Assembly: GCA_947503335.1 (NCBI GenBank)
Contig: CANNCY010000005.1
Span: 174,441 to 238,440, forward strand
Length of the DNA stretch: 64,000 nt
From: an uncultured Pseudomonadales bacterium
GTDB lineage: Bacteria > Pseudomonadota > Gammaproteobacteria > Pseudomonadales > CANNCY01
Direction: 5' to 3'
The notes below the pieces were generated by a model. The model was not told the origin of the DNA. It saw only the letters and a program-made list of their open reading frames with translations, and did no database searches. This document shows positions 17,874 to 28,598 of this stretch, one piece after another. Position 1 is the first letter of the stretch. The number at the start of each line of letters is the position of its first letter. The position numbers were made by a program, and so were the translations under genes.

Positions 17874-19613
17874 ATGACTTCTCAGGCAGTATTATTCGCG
17901 GTACTTTTCGCTACAACTATAGCGTTGCTCATTCAAGGAAAGATAGCTCCCCATCGGGTGTTCGCATACACAGCACTGATGATGCTTATTACAGGGCTGA
18001 TTGACCTATCAACAATTAAGGCCGCGACCACAAACTCTGGTGTCATCACACTTACTTGTATTCTGGTAGCTAGCCTGGCCATTGAACAAACTCAAGTAAT
18101 GAAGCGCTTGAGCAATTGGATATTCAAAGACGATCAAACTAATTCAATCTTACCTAGAGTAAAACTATTTTTAGGCGCTAGCTTTCTATCATCTTGGATG
18201 AGCAATACTGCCGTTGTTGCGTCTATGATTGCCCCTATCAAACAAAACAACAAGATAGCTCCGAACAAGCTGCTGCTTCCTCTCAGTTACACCTGTATTG
18301 CCGCCGGCACAACCACCCTCATTGGTACTAGCACGAATCTAATCGTAAACGCCCAGCTTATCGAGAAGACGGGTAATGGCCTTGGATTCTTCGACTTTAC
18401 GATAATAGGGCTCGCCGCCTTGCTCGCTGTGTTTATCGTATCAACAGCCGCTAGCTACTTACTTCCCGACTGCATTTCTGAAGAAAGTGATGACCCAGAT
18501 TACTATATAGAAGCGACAGTACCTTCTTCGTCACCAATTATTGGTATGAACATTATTGAAGCCAAGTTAAGGTCGCTCGACAACTTTTATCTCGTACACA
18601 TTATCCGCAACAATGAATACATCTCGCCTGTTCGACCAACAAGCAAACTGCGCGAAGGAGATAAATTGGTATTCGTCGGAGATGTTTCTAAGATAGACCA
18701 GCTAGTAGAGATTGAAGGCCTTTCTACATTTGCGCAAGGAGAAGGTTTCGACACCAATGAACTAGTCGAAGCGATGATTAGACCTAGCTCTGCAATCGCA
18801 GGTCAAACATTGAAGCAAGTAGGGTTTCGCGCACGCTACGATGCCGCGGTTGTTGCAATCAAACGAGAAGGACATGCCTTAAAAGCAAAACTCGGCAATG
18901 CCAAACTTGTTGAAGGTGACATCTTAGTACTAGCGAAAGGTTCAGATTTCGAAAAGCGAAGGAATATACTTCGAAACTTTTTACTACTTTCAAATATTCA
19001 AATTCAAGAGCGATTATCGAAACTTCAAAATTTAGTTACAATGCCTGGCTTGGCCGCTGCTGCAGTATCATCTGCATTAGGTCTAATCGATTTGGCAACT
19101 GCAATGGTAATCTATCTTGGCTTTTTAGTAATGAGTAAAGCTGTTAAACTGAACGATGTACGCCAAAGGCTCCCGATCGACATATTAACCATTGTAATTT
19201 CCGCCCTATGCATTGCAGCCGCTTTCGTAAACTCTGGTGCTGCCAACATTTTAACCAACAGCATAGAGACGACAATTAACGGGTATCCCCCGTTTATGAT
19301 GATATGTATTCTATATCTATTAACACTCATAACGACCGAACTCATTACAAACAACGCAGCCGCAGCCCTCATTACACCAATCGGGTTAGCAATTAGCCAA
19401 GCAATTGGAATCGCTCCACTTATTCCAATTTTGGCGATAGCATTTGGTGCGAGCGCAAGTTTTATCAATCCTTTTGGATACCAAACTAATCTACTGGCAT
19501 TCAATAGCGGCCAGTATCGCTTTAAACATTTTTTATTGGTTGGGTCAGCCGCATCAATAGCCTACAGCGCAGCAGTACTAACCCTAATCTATCAAACAAT
19601 GCAAACTCTATAA
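17874..19613 (+). CDS. SLC13/DASS family transporter with RCK_C domains, probably for sulfate
   Basis: The 579-residue membrane protein carries the two DASS signature regions, GTSTNLIVNAQL (about residue 156) and TELITNNAAAALITPIGL (near 490), flanking a soluble centre with two TrkA-C (RCK_C) domains (about 205-290 and 291-375; GDKLVFVG, GDILVLAKG). This domain layout is known from bacterial sulfate and dicarboxylate carriers. Sulfate is the favoured substrate because cysD/cysNC and sulfotransferase genes lie just downstream, but this is inference. It begins the first polysaccharide locus and is followed 59 bp later by galU. Confidence 0.82.
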   Translation: MTSQAVLFAVLFATTIALLIQGKIAPHRVFAYTALMMLITGLIDLSTIKAATTNSGVITLTCILVASLAIEQTQVMKRLSNWIFKDDQTNSILPRVKLFLGASFLSSWMSNTAVVASMIAPIKQNNKIAPNKLLLPLSYTCIAAGTTTLIGTSTNLIVNAQLIEKTGNGLGFFDFTIIGLAALLAVFIVSTAASYLLPDCISEESDDPDYYIEATVPSSSPIIGMNIIEAKLRSLDNFYLVHIIRNNEYISPVRPTSKLREGDKLVFVGDVSKIDQLVEIEGLSTFAQGEGFDTNELVEAMIRPSSAIAGQTLKQVGFRARYDAAVVAIKREGHALKAKLGNAKLVEGDILVLAKGSDFEKRRNILRNFLLLSNIQIQERLSKLQNLVTMPGLAAAAVSSALGLIDLATAMVIYLGFLVMSKAVKLNDVRQRLPIDILTIVISALCIAAAFVNSGAANILTNSIETTINGYPPFMMICILYLLTLITTELITNNAAAALITPIGLAISQAIGIAPLIPILAIAFGASASFINPFGYQTNLLAFNSGQYRFKHFLLVGSAASIAYSAAVLTLIYQTMQTL

Positions 19614-19671
19614 CAATTATAGAACTTGCATAAAAAGTATAATTTGAATGAATTAAATTATGGATGTATTC

Positions 19672-20592
19672 ATGACAAACAAAGTAACAAAGGCGGTTAT
19701 CCCAGTAGCAGGGTTAGGAACCCGAATGCTACCTGCAACTAAAGCCATACCTAAAGAGATGCTCACAATCGTCGACAAGCCGCTGATACAATATATCGTA
19801 AATGAGTGCGCTGCTGCCGGTATAACAGAGATCGTTTTAGTAACACACTCGTCAAAAAACGCAATCGAAAACCATTTCGATACGTCATTTGAGCTCGAGG
19901 CTACCCTTGAAAAGCGCGTTAAGCGACAGCTTCTAGATGAAGTTCAGTCAATTACTCCTCAAGGAGTAACCATAATGCACGTACGCCAGGGGGTCGCAAA
20001 AGGTTTAGGCCACGCCATCTCATGTGCACGCCCGCTTGTAGGCGACCAAGCATTCGCTGTAGTTCTTCCTGACGTAATCCTAGATGAATACACCGCAGAT
20101 CAAACGTCAGAAAACCTTGCAGCGATGATCAAGCGCTATGAGAAAACCGGCTCTTCTCAAATTATGGTCGAACCAGTTGAACTATCCGAAGTGTCTAATT
20201 ACGGCATAGCTGACTGCGATGGTTTCAAGCCAACTCCAGGCGAAAGCATCACTATAAAATCGCTTGTTGAGAAGCCTGCCGCACACGAAGCGCCGTCAAA
20301 CCTAGCTGTTGTAGGTCGCTACATATTGTCGCCTGCCGTCTGGGATAAGCTAGCAACTACAATCCCCGGAAAGGGAGGAGAAATTCAACTCACAGATGCA
20401 ATCGATCACATAATTTCAACAGAAGAAGTTGAAGCATTTCACATGACAGGACAATCACACGATTGCGGAAGTAAAGAAGGCTATGTAGGCGCTTTCATAT
20501 CTTATGCGCTTAGAGAGTCTCGATACTCAAATACCATATCCAGCGCAATTGGCGCCGCAAAATCATCAAGGGTCCTCGCAAATGAGTCTTAA
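19672..20592 (+). CDS. galU: UTP-glucose-1-phosphate uridylyltransferase
   Basis: The 306-residue enzyme makes UDP-glucose from UTP and glucose-1-phosphate. The nucleotide-binding signature [20 protein letters not shown] spans about residues 11-30, and further GalU blocks ([27 protein letters not shown]) follow in order. Length is normal for GalU. The frame opens at ATG 19660, but the second ATG at 19672 gives the common N-terminus [17 protein letters not shown]-glucose is a precursor for many cell-surface sugars, fitting the polysaccharide context. The last 11 bases overlap the start of the sulfotransferase gene. Confidence 0.93.
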   Translation: MTNKVTKAVIPVAGLGTRMLPATKAIPKEMLTIVDKPLIQYIVNECAAAGITEIVLVTHSSKNAIENHFDTSFELEATLEKRVKRQLLDEVQSITPQGVTIMHVRQGVAKGLGHAISCARPLVGDQAFAVVLPDVILDEYTADQTSENLAAMIKRYEKTGSSQIMVEPVELSEVSNYGIADCDGFKPTPGESITIKSLVEKPAAHEAPSNLAVVGRYILSPAVWDKLATTIPGKGGEIQLTDAIDHIISTEEVEAFHMTGQSHDCGSKEGYVGAFISYALRESRYSNTISSAIGAAKSSRVLANES

Positions 20593-21274
20593 CATAGAAA
20601 ACTACAATCGCCAGCACGGCCACAAAAACGTACTCATTCACGTAGGAAAGTGCGGTGGTTCCACGCTTAGGGGCGCAATTAAGCACTCAAAGAAAGTCAA
20701 GATCACTGGCGTCATGCATATTAGAAAGCCTTTTGCTACAAAGCAGAATTTCTATATTGTTTTACGAGACCCTATAAGTCGATGTATTTCGGCGTTCAAC
20801 TGGCGATACAAGCTAGTCGTAGAAGACAGAAAGCAGCATGACCGATTTGACGGTGAGCATGAAATTCTAAGCAAGTACAAAACACTCAATGCACTTGCTG
20901 AAAAGCTCTATGACGACACCGGAAAGCTAGACAAAGAAATCGCCAGCGACTTTGAACGCATCCACCATTTGCATGAACGCATCTCGTTCTATCTAGAAGA
21001 CTTTCTAAAAGAAGTAAATGAAAGACGTATCAAGGGTGTCTTCATGCAAGAAACCCTCAACGACGACATTCAAGAAATCCTAGGCGTAGCACCAGAAGAA
21101 ATTAACACTTCAAAACAGCACAAGACTAACAGCGGCTTAACATTAACTACTGCAGGGAAACGAAATTTGGTGCGCTACATCCAAAGCGACTACCAATGTA
21201 TTTTAAAACTCTACCAGTATGGCCACATCAAAGAAGAGACCATGCTTAAAATATTTTCTAATGCCTTTTCGTAA
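20582..21274 (+). CDS. Sulfotransferase family protein
   Basis: This 230-residue soluble protein shows the sulfotransferase 5'-PAPS-binding loop [15 protein letters not shown] near the N-terminus and the 3'-phosphate element [18 protein letters not shown] about 40 residues later. The start is ATG 20582, inside the galU 3' end; the longer open frame only reads through galU. Overlap and lack of a gap mean co-translation with galU. Its acceptor is unknown, but the PAPS-forming cysD/cysNC genes lie immediately beyond the terminator on the other strand, which suggests sulfation of a cell-surface sugar. Confidence 0.75.
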   Translation: MSLNIENYNRQHGHKNVLIHVGKCGGSTLRGAIKHSKKVKITGVMHIRKPFATKQNFYIVLRDPISRCISAFNWRYKLVVEDRKQHDRFDGEHEILSKYKTLNALAEKLYDDTGKLDKEIASDFERIHHLHERISFYLEDFLKEVNERRIKGVFMQETLNDDIQEILGVAPEEINTSKQHKTNSGLTLTTAGKRNLVRYIQSDYQCILKLYQYGHIKEETMLKIFSNAFS

Positions 21275-21288
21275 CATTGAAGACAACA

Positions 21289-21315
21289 AAAGGGGCTTAA
21301 AGCCCCTTTTTTTTT
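21289..21315. terminator. Rho-independent terminator between sulfotransferase and cysNC
   Basis: A perfect stem, AAGGGGCT-TAA-AGCCCCTT, is followed by a run of T on the plus strand, and preceded by a short A-run so that it can also work on the minus strand. It lies between the convergent sulfotransferase and cysNC genes and ends both units. Confidence 0.88.
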
Positions 21316-21345
21316 AAAAAACAATCTTAAGCAACTCTTAATTAC

Positions 21346-23250
21346 TTAAGTTAAGTATCCAGATTCCGTCAAAAACTCAACAACCGCCTCTGCAGCCATC
21401 TGAACACTAGTATTAGCCGCATCAATTTCTAAGCTCGGATTCTGAGGTGCCTCATAAGGCGAACTAATGCCGGTAAAATGATCGATTTCACCACCCCGTG
21501 CTTTTTTATACAACCCTTTCGGATCGCGCTGTTCGCAAACTTCGATTGGAGTATTCACATATACTTCAATGAATTCAGTATCACCGATAACATCTTTTGC
21601 CAACTCACGGTCTTTCTCGAAAGGAGAAATAAAGGCCGTCAGCACGATCAAACCTGCATCGGTAAACAATGAAGAAACATGCGCCACTCGTCGGATATTC
21701 TCGATACGATCAGCATCAGCAAAACCAAGATCGTTACTTAGACCGTGGCGCACATTATCCCCATCTAGCAGATATGAATGATAACCGCGCTTAAACAGTA
21801 AACTTTCTACCGCATTTGCTATCGTAGATTTTCCTGAACCACTAAGACCTGTAAACCATAGTACTGCCGGTTTTTGATTCTTACGCGCCGACCGCTGCTG
21901 CTTCGTGACATTGGTTGCATGCCAAACTACATTGGTAGCACCGCCAATTCCAGAAATCATTCCCGCACCAACCGTATTATTTGTTAAACGGTCAATTACA
22001 ATGAACGCGCCAGTTTCACGATTTTCATCATATAGATCAAACTGTACATGTGTTTCTAAATCAACCTGCACATGGGCAATATCGTTAAGCGCCAACTCTT
22101 GAGGAGCTTCAATACGCTCCATGGTGTTGACATCTACACGATAATCGATCGCAGAGACCCTACCAACCGTTTGACGCGCACCTACTTTGATAACATATTC
22201 ACGATGAGGCTGAAGCGACTGTTCGCCCATCCAAACTATATTTGCCTCGAAATGAGAAGCGCTTTTGGGGCGCTGCTGAGGCTTAACGAACATATCACCA
22301 CGACTACTGTCAATTTCATCATCAAGAGTAAGAGTAATCGCCATCCCTTTATGTGCAGCGGCTAGCTCACCTTCGAACGCTACAATCGACTTAACTTTAC
22401 TTTCAACACCAGACGGTAACGAAATAACCGTATCACCAACCTCTACCGAACCTGCTGCGACGGTACCACAAAACCCTCTAAAGTCTAGGTTTGGGCGATT
22501 AACATATTGAATTGGCAATCTGAATTGATCAAATGATTTAGCACTTGGGTCAATTTCGACATTATCAAGTAAGTGCATCAAAGTCTCACCCTTATACCAA
22601 GGGGTACTCGAGCTAGCGTTTACTACGTTGTCTCCGTTTAGCGCCGATAACGGAACAAAATGAACCACGTCATAGTCAAGCTGTTGAGCAAAAGCCTGAT
22701 ATTCGCACACAATTTCGTTGAAACGCTGCTCGCTAAAATCAACCAAATCCATTTTATTAATTGCCACTACGACTTGCTTAATACCTAAAAGACTAGTGAT
22801 AAAGCTGTGACGACGTGTTTGCGTTTGCACCCCATGACGAGCGTCAATCAAGATTACTGCTAGATCACAAGTCGAAGCACCTGTCGCCATATTACGGGTA
22901 TATTGCTCATGCCCCGGCGTGTCAGCGATAATAAATTTGCGATTCTCAGTACTAAAGTAGCGATACGCTACATCAATGGTAATACCTTGTTCTCGCTCAG
23001 ACTGCAGACCATCAACAAGTAAAGCTAAATCAAAGTCTTCACCGGTTGTGTTGAAGCGCTTTGAATCATTTTCAATCGCAGCCATCTGATCTTCAAAAAT
23101 CATCTTGCTGTCATATAGCAGACGACCAATCAATGTCGACTTACCGTCATCAACACTGCCGCAGGTTAAAAACCTAAGCATATCTTTATTTTCGTGGACT
23201 TTTAGATATGCACCAATATCATTCGCAATTAGTTCAGAGCTATGAGCCAT
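21346..23250 (-). CDS. cysNC: Bifunctional sulfate adenylyltransferase subunit 1 / APS kinase (CysNC)
   Basis: The 634-residue protein fuses a CysN GTPase to a CysC kinase. The GTPase part has [13 protein letters not shown] (residues 31-43), [17 protein letters not shown] and NKMDLVD, followed by EF-Tu-like barrel domains. The APS kinase part has [18 protein letters not shown] (P-loop about 467-475), [16 protein letters not shown] and [20 protein letters not shown]. With CysD it makes APS from sulfate and ATP and then phosphorylates it to PAPS, the donor for sulfotransferases. Its ATG overlaps the cysD stop by one base (TAATG). The fused form fits a cell that consumes PAPS directly for sulfation. 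Confidence 0.95.
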   Translation of the reverse strand: MAHSSELIANDIGAYLKVHENKDMLRFLTCGSVDDGKSTLIGRLLYDSKMIFEDQMAAIENDSKRFNTTGEDFDLALLVDGLQSEREQGITIDVAYRYFSTENRKFIIADTPGHEQYTRNMATGASTCDLAVILIDARHGVQTQTRRHSFITSLLGIKQVVVAINKMDLVDFSEQRFNEIVCEYQAFAQQLDYDVVHFVPLSALNGDNVVNASSSTPWYKGETLMHLLDNVEIDPSAKSFDQFRLPIQYVNRPNLDFRGFCGTVAAGSVEVGDTVISLPSGVESKVKSIVAFEGELAAAHKGMAITLTLDDEIDSSRGDMFVKPQQRPKSASHFEANIVWMGEQSLQPHREYVIKVGARQTVGRVSAIDYRVDVNTMERIEAPQELALNDIAHVQVDLETHVQFDLYDENRETGAFIVIDRLTNNTVGAGMISGIGGATNVVWHATNVTKQQRSARKNQKPAVLWFTGLSGSGKSTIANAVESLLFKRGYHSYLLDGDNVRHGLSNDLGFADADRIENIRRVAHVSSLFTDAGLIVLTAFISPFEKDRELAKDVIGDTEFIEVYVNTPIEVCEQRDPKGLYKKARGGEIDHFTGISSPYEAPQNPSLEIDAANTSVQMAAEAVVEFLTESGYLT

Positions 23251-24164
23251 TAGAAGTACCCCTCCATCTTCTTTTTCTCCATAGAACCTGCCGAGTCGTG
23301 GTCAATTGCACGCCCCTGGCGCTCTGAGGTTGTAGTTAACAACATCTCCTGAATGATCTCGGGCAACGTTGAGGCGGTTGACTCAACGGCTCCAGTTAGC
23401 GGGTAGCAACCCAACGTTCTGAATCTCACAGACTTCATTTCGATAGTTTCGCCTTCTTCAATCGGCATTCGATCGTCATCGACCATCAACAATAGACCGT
23501 CTTTATCGACCACGGGGCGAGGCTTAGAGAAATACAGCGACGGAATCTCAATATTCTCCAAATAAATATACTGCCAGATATCTAGCTCAGTCCAATTACT
23601 AAGCGGGAATACTCGGATAGATTCTCCCTGTTCAACTTTAGAATTATAAATATTCCATAATTCTGGTCGTTGAGCCTTGGGATTCCAACGGTGGTTTCTA
23701 TCCCTAAACGAGTATACTCGCTCCTTGGCACGAGACTTCTCTTCATCTCGACGAGCACCACCAAAGGCTGCATCAAAACCGTACTTATCAAGCGCCTGCT
23801 TTAAACCCTGGGTTTTCCATACATCCGTATGTTTACTACTTCCGTGATCAAAAGGATTGATATTATTAGCATGACCTTCTGGATTTTGATGAACTAAAAG
23901 ATCAAAACCGTGCTCCTTTGCCATACGGTCTCTAAACTCTATCATTTCTTTAAATTTGAACGTCGTATCCACGTGCAGAAGAGGAAAAGGAATTCTCCCT
24001 GGAAAAAACGCCTTTCTTGCCAAATGCAACAACACTGATGAATCTTTTCCGACTGAGTACAGCATGACTGGGTTATCAAATTCGGCGGCGACTTCTCTAA
24101 AGATGTGAATCGATTCTGCTTCTAACTCTTTTAGATGAGTCATTCGTGAATCACTAGGTAACAT
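23250..24164 (-). CDS. cysD: Sulfate adenylyltransferase subunit 2 (CysD)
   Basis: The 304-residue ATP-sulfurylase catalytic subunit belongs to the PP-loop family; the pyrophosphatase motif reads [20 protein letters not shown] (about residues 34-53), and [16 protein letters not shown] is the CysD-specific block. It forms the heterodimer with CysNC and adenylates sulfate. The first ATG (24164) has AAGAG eight bases upstream; an internal ATG six codons later is an alternative. cysD-cysNC forms a two-gene operon divergent from the kpsD operon, with about 150 bp of shared upstream DNA; no CysB site was recognised by eye. Confidence 0.95.
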   Translation of the reverse strand: MLPSDSRMTHLKELEAESIHIFREVAAEFDNPVMLYSVGKDSSVLLHLARKAFFPGRIPFPLLHVDTTFKFKEMIEFRDRMAKEHGFDLLVHQNPEGHANNINPFDHGSSKHTDVWKTQGLKQALDKYGFDAAFGGARRDEEKSRAKERVYSFRDRNHRWNPKAQRPELWNIYNSKVEQGESIRVFPLSNWTELDIWQYIYLENIEIPSLYFSKPRPVVDKDGLLLMVDDDRMPIEEGETIEMKSVRFRTLGCYPLTGAVESTASTLPEIIQEMLLTTTSERQGRAIDHDSAGSMEKKKMEGYF

Positions 24165-24311
24165 AACAAACTCTTATATCAATTACGCTTATATCGACGC
24201 GAGATTATATAGCAGAAACTCCGATACTGAAACCCAATCTACCTATAGAATACTAATCGTATTTACCGTAGAATCAGCAAATCAAGAACAACAAATTAAA
24301 CGCATCGACTC

Positions 24312-24647
24312 ATGACTATCAAAAAACTGATGCCGACCGTACTGTTAGTCGCAGTTTTGACCAGCTGCGCCACCCCTGAACGAAATCGCGCTGAACCCCG
24401 TCACCAACCCTTTTCGGGTTATGCTGAGGCAAACTCTATACTTTCGGATTGGCTCGATAACGTTCCTAACGAAGGCGCAATCTCGCCAAATGGCGACAAA
24501 CTTGACACTCGTTATCATTCGGCACTAGGCAGAACATGCGTAAAGATTAGCAACACCTCAGTGTTAGTCAGCGAATCAAAAACAGTATGCCATATTGACG
24601 CAAATTGGCTCATAATGGCCACAGATACTAGAGGCGCTCATGACTAA
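24312..24647 (+). CDS. Small lipoprotein upstream of kpsD
   Basis: A 111-residue putative lipoprotein: basic start MTIKKLMP, hydrophobic core, and lipobox L-T-S-C with the modified cysteine at residue 19. The mature part has two more Cys residues (RTCVKIS, KTVCHID), which may form a disulfide. It was not assigned to a named family. It overlaps kpsD by 8 bp and leads that operon, so it probably acts with the capsule exporter at the outer membrane. Confidence 0.7.
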   Translation: MTIKKLMPTVLLVAVLTSCATPERNRAEPRHQPFSGYAEANSILSDWLDNVPNEGAISPNGDKLDTRYHSALGRTCVKISNTSVLVSESKTVCHIDANWLIMATDTRGAHD

Positions 24648-26301
24648 ACAACTACGAATAGTTAGTTTCTTACTTCTAACTCTATCGTCTTCAAACATAT
24701 GGGCTCAATTATATCCGAGCTATACACTACCAAAATACCCGCTTGAAGAGGCTCTTAATGAAACTTCCCAAGCAGATATAGCAGCATTGGCCGAGCATCA
24801 GGCTAACGTGCCATTCGGAGCGAATCTTTTCGCGCAAGTTCAAGCTGGCGCTCGCCACCAAGGCCTTTCTGGCTCATATATGATGACTCCAGGCGACCAA
24901 ATTGCATTGCACCTTTGGGGCGCTACCAATGTAGATACTACTTTAACAATTGACAACACGGGCAATATCTTTATCCCCTCTATTGGCCCGGTTAGACTAG
25001 CAGGAAAAACTGCCGAGCAAGTACAACCCACCATCGCCGCGGCCGTAAAATCAATTTACACAAATGACGTAAATGTCTACACAAGTATACTAAATCCTAC
25101 CCCTATATCTGTTTTTGTTACAGGTCACGTAATTGCACCAGGACAGTACGCTGGCTTGCCTACCGACTCGTTACTTTACTTTCTAAAACAAGCCCAAGGA
25201 ATCGACCTTCAGGCTGGCAGCTTCAGGTCATTGACGGTTTTGCGCAATAACTACCCCATTGCAAATATCGATCTTTACGATTTCTTATTAAAAGGCACCC
25301 TGAGCAAGTTACAGTTATTTGATGGGGACACTATCTACGTAAACCCAATTGGCCATCAGGTCACAGTCGAATCAGGTGCAATCATATCTAAAGCCTTCGA
25401 ATTGACTAGCTCAACCATCGGCAGCCAGGTTATCGCGATTGCAAATCCAGAATCAGATGTATCCCATGTCGAGATCATTGGAACTCGCCACAATAAACCT
25501 TATAGCAACTACCTAACTTTGACTGATTTTGCCAATACTCTGCTGACAGATGGAGATACCATTAAGTTCATTGCAGATACCAAAGCATCTAATAGCTTAG
25601 TACACGTTACCGGCGCATCCCTAAACGAATCAACTTACCCTATCAAAAATGGTGACAAGTTATATTCATTACTTGCCAGGGTCAAAGTTAACAATGATCT
25701 TGCAGATATCAAAAACATTAAACTTATGCGTAAGAGCGTCGCAGCTCGTCAAAAGCAGCAGATCGAAGACTCTCTTCGTCGATTAGAGCGTTCTGTTTTG
25801 ACCAACCCAGTTTCTTCTACCGGTGATGCGGCAATTAGAAGCCATGAAACCCAGATGGTGATGCAATACGTCAACAGAGCTCGCCAATACGAACCCTTAG
25901 GAAATGTGGTCGTTAGCAAACACTCTCATATTTCAGATATTCTACTTGAAGACGGCGACGTAATTGTGATTCCCGCAAAATCTGATGTCATTATTGTTTC
26001 TGGAGAAGTCAGCATGCCTCAAACCCTAGTGCACAGCAGCGACTACTCTATCGCAGACTATATTGAACAATCAGGCGGATTTACCGATAGAGCCAATTCT
26101 AAAAGAGTCGCAATTCTACACCCTAGTGGTGAACTAACCTTTATAGAAGGAAGTAAACTCAACAGCCAACAGATTGCCCTAACAGGTGGCGACCAGATTT
26201 TAGTGTTCCCAGAGGTTGACACCAAGGTAATACAGAGCATCAAAGATATCACACAAATCATTTACCAAATTGCGGTTGCAGCAAATGTGGTTAGCAAATA
26301 A
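24640..26301 (+). CDS. kpsD: KpsD-like outer-membrane polysaccharide export protein
   Basis: The 553-residue protein has a signal peptide (to about residue 22, ending SNIWA) and a poly_export domain, YMMTPGDQIALHLWGATN (about residue 80), with NIFIPSIGPVRLAGKT. SLBB-type repeats follow at about 165 (VFVTGHVIAPGQYAGLPTDS) and 450 (IIVSGEVSMPQTLVHSSDYS). It is much longer than Wza-type lipoproteins (about 380) and has no lipobox, which fits KpsD (about 560-590). KpsD forms the outer-membrane conduit for Kps-type capsule export with KpsM, KpsT and KpsE. It is the only such gene in the window although there are two KpsM/E/T sets. Confidence 0.88.
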   Translation: MTKQLRIVSFLLLTLSSSNIWAQLYPSYTLPKYPLEEALNETSQADIAALAEHQANVPFGANLFAQVQAGARHQGLSGSYMMTPGDQIALHLWGATNVDTTLTIDNTGNIFIPSIGPVRLAGKTAEQVQPTIAAAVKSIYTNDVNVYTSILNPTPISVFVTGHVIAPGQYAGLPTDSLLYFLKQAQGIDLQAGSFRSLTVLRNNYPIANIDLYDFLLKGTLSKLQLFDGDTIYVNPIGHQVTVESGAIISKAFELTSSTIGSQVIAIANPESDVSHVEIIGTRHNKPYSNYLTLTDFANTLLTDGDTIKFIADTKASNSLVHVTGASLNESTYPIKNGDKLYSLLARVKVNNDLADIKNIKLMRKSVAARQKQQIEDSLRRLERSVLTNPVSSTGDAAIRSHETQMVMQYVNRARQYEPLGNVVVSKHSHISDILLEDGDVIVIPAKSDVIIVSGEVSMPQTLVHSSDYSIADYIEQSGGFTDRANSKRVAILHPSGELTFIEGSKLNSQQIALTGGDQILVFPEVDTKVIQSIKDITQIIYQIAVAANVVSK

Positions 26302-26312
26302 GGGATTTCAAA

Positions 26313-27431
26313 ATGAAGTCTGTAGTACTCACCGCAAATACAAGCTGGTTTTTGGCAAACTTTTTTCTACCGTCTATTAGAGAATTCTTGGACAATGGTA
26401 CTAAGGTGTATGTAATTGCTCCAAAAGACGAGCACAGCACTCGTCTTATTGAAGCAGGGGCGAGCTATATACCCATTAACTTTCGCCAGTCTGGCGGCAA
26501 TCCTTTTAAAGAAGCGGCGTCAATCTTTCAGCTTACTAAGCTGATTAAAGAAATAGCACCCAATTGTGTCTTTTGCTTCACACCTAAAATGGCAATGTAT
26601 TCGGCGCTTGCCTGCAAAGCGCTCGGTATTAAAGTGGTTTGCACCGTATCTGGCCTTGGCACGATCTTTACCTCTAGGTGGACGGCGAAGTCAATGGCCG
26701 GCCGAATACTGATGCATATTACGCATCCAATGATTGATTACCACATCTTTCAAAACTCTGATGACCATAACCAGTTTTTGAAACTAAGACTAACATCACT
26801 TAAATCATCAACGTGCGTAAAAGGAATTGGCGTCGACATAAACCACTTCGATTATGCACCATTGACCAAAACAGCCCACGTAAAATTCTTGATGCTTTCG
26901 CGCCTTCTTTATTCAAAAGGCGTGGAATACTATGTGGAAGCGGCCCGACATACGGCATCACAACTAGCAAAACTAAATATAAAGCCTCAATTTTCATTAT
27001 TAGGATTCATCGACTCTTCCCACCCCGACGGAATTCCAGAAGAACTTATTCTAGAGTGGGATAAGCAAGGCCACATCAATTATTTAGGCCATTGTAGCGA
27101 CGTTCGACCTCACATTAGAGGTCATGAAATTATTGTACTGCCCTCATATTACAACGAAGGAATGCCACAGTGCCTGCTTGAAGCCGCTGCTATCGGGCGC
27201 CCTGTTATAACAACCGACAATGTGGGATGTAGAGACGCTATTGACAACGGCGAGACCGGCACCCTGGTTGCAGCAAAATCGATCTCTGCCTTAAGCGAAG
27301 CGATGGTTCACTATGCTACCAGTAGCACAGAAAAAAGAATCGCGATTGGAAAGAAAGCAAGAGAGAAAGCAGAGAGAGAATTTTGTCATAAGATTATTGC
27401 TGAGATATATCTCCAGCAGATCCCAAGCTAA
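26313..27431 (+). CDS. Family 4 glycosyltransferase (PglA/WbpT-like)
   Basis: The 372-residue enzyme is a GT-B fold glycosyltransferase, family 4. The C-terminal nucleotide-sugar site shows YYNEGMPQCLLEAAAIGRPV followed by TTDNVGCRD, the E-x7-E region of this group. The N-terminal half (VVLTANTSWFLANFFLPS) resembles PglA-type transferases that add HexNAc to lipid-linked sugars, although the donor is not readable. It is 11 bp after kpsD in the same operon, so it most likely builds the linker or repeat of the exported polymer. Soluble or membrane-associated at the cytoplasmic face. Confidence 0.85.
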   Translation: MKSVVLTANTSWFLANFFLPSIREFLDNGTKVYVIAPKDEHSTRLIEAGASYIPINFRQSGGNPFKEAASIFQLTKLIKEIAPNCVFCFTPKMAMYSALACKALGIKVVCTVSGLGTIFTSRWTAKSMAGRILMHITHPMIDYHIFQNSDDHNQFLKLRLTSLKSSTCVKGIGVDINHFDYAPLTKTAHVKFLMLSRLLYSKGVEYYVEAARHTASQLAKLNIKPQFSLLGFIDSSHPDGIPEELILEWDKQGHINYLGHCSDVRPHIRGHEIIVLPSYYNEGMPQCLLEAAAIGRPVITTDNVGCRDAIDNGETGTLVAAKSISALSEAMVHYATSSTEKRIAIGKKAREKAEREFCHKIIAEIYLQQIPS

Positions 27432-27458
27432 CGCGCAAGCTATTGTAAAAGTAGCACG

Positions 27459-28598
27459 ATGAGTCTATTAAATCGAATTCTCAGGAACACACATCACCGC
27501 CACTTATGGCAACTGATTCGTGTTTTCTGCTTGCTGCCTCTTCAAGTAATAGCGAGCGCAATTCCTAAGCAAAAAGACCTATTCGTTTTTGCTCATCACC
27601 TAGGCTACGGCGACAACGCTCGAACACTAGCTGAATACATGAGCGGCAACCCAAACTTCAACGTAGTGTGGATTGGCCCCTATAAACAGAAAGATGCAAT
27701 TCCAGATTCGATTGGCTTCGCTTCTAAGTGGTCATTAAAAGGACTTTACTGGCAATGCACAGCAAAAACGTTTTTCGCCTCTACTGGAATCAGCGAACTC
27801 GGCCCACTTGTGCCAAGATATCGTGTAAACATATTCCAACTCTGGCATGGTTGGCCCATCAAAAGCATATTATTTGAATCTGAAGAAACTTTTACTTTTG
27901 GGCGCGGATCTAGGCTTAGACGCTTAGAAGAAGCTATCCTCACGCATAATACAAACCGATATCGGGCGATTTTCTGCCACGACACTAATATCGCACAAAG
28001 ATTTGCAAACGCTTTTAGGGTACCTTCGACACGCTTAGATATTACAGGATGGCCCAGATTAGAAAGATGCTATTCAGCAATTAAGCCAGACGGCATTCGA
28101 AGTATACTAATTGCACCAACGTGGCATTCCAACAGCGTAGAGCTAATGAAAGCGCTATCTCCATTCTGCAATACGATTTTTAGGCAGTTCGTTGCAAGTA
28201 ACAACCTAATTGTCACACTCAAATTACATCCACTGAATCATACAGAATACGACACCATTACAGCACTTATGCCATATGCTTCAATCGCGCCATCTCATGA
28301 AGATATTAGTGAACATATTCAAAAGTCAGATTGCTTTATAACTGACTTCTCATCAGCGGCGGTAGATGCAATGATTAAGTACAATAAACATCTCATCATC
28401 GCCACGCCTAATTTCGAACGGTACACAAAAACAAGAGGCGTACACCCTAGTTTTGATGAGCTGTTTGGTCGCTTTCAAGTAACTTCTACTTCTGAAATCA
28501 TCGACATGCTGCTTCACCCCAGATCTAAAACGGCTGACATTAGCACAAATACTAATGCTTGCGCCAATATAGTAAACTCAGTTCAGTCCTATCTCTGA
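27459..28598 (+). CDS. CDP-glycerol:glycerophosphotransferase family protein (TagF/TagB-like)
   Basis: This 379-residue protein belongs to the Glyphos_transf (PF04464-type) family, which transfers glycerol-phosphate or ribitol-phosphate from CDP-linked donors. Motifs seen: FQLWHGWPIKSILFE (acceptor/catalytic His), LIAPTWHSNS, and ITDFSSAAVDAMIKYNKH near the end. The first is a variant of the more usual HGTPLK. It ends the kpsD operon. Its 3' end overlaps the converging second TagF-like gene by 21 bp, so neither can be extended without damage to the other. Exact role (primer, polymerase or modifier) is unresolved. Confidence 0.82.
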   Translation: MSLLNRILRNTHHRHLWQLIRVFCLLPLQVIASAIPKQKDLFVFAHHLGYGDNARTLAEYMSGNPNFNVVWIGPYKQKDAIPDSIGFASKWSLKGLYWQCTAKTFFASTGISELGPLVPRYRVNIFQLWHGWPIKSILFESEETFTFGRGSRLRRLEEAILTHNTNRYRAIFCHDTNIAQRFANAFRVPSTRLDITGWPRLERCYSAIKPDGIRSILIAPTWHSNSVELMKALSPFCNTIFRQFVASNNLIVTLKLHPLNHTEYDTITALMPYASIAPSHEDISEHIQKSDCFITDFSSAAVDAMIKYNKHLIIATPNFERYTKTRGVHPSFDELFGRFQVTSTSEIIDMLLHPRSKTADISTNTNACANIVNSVQSYL

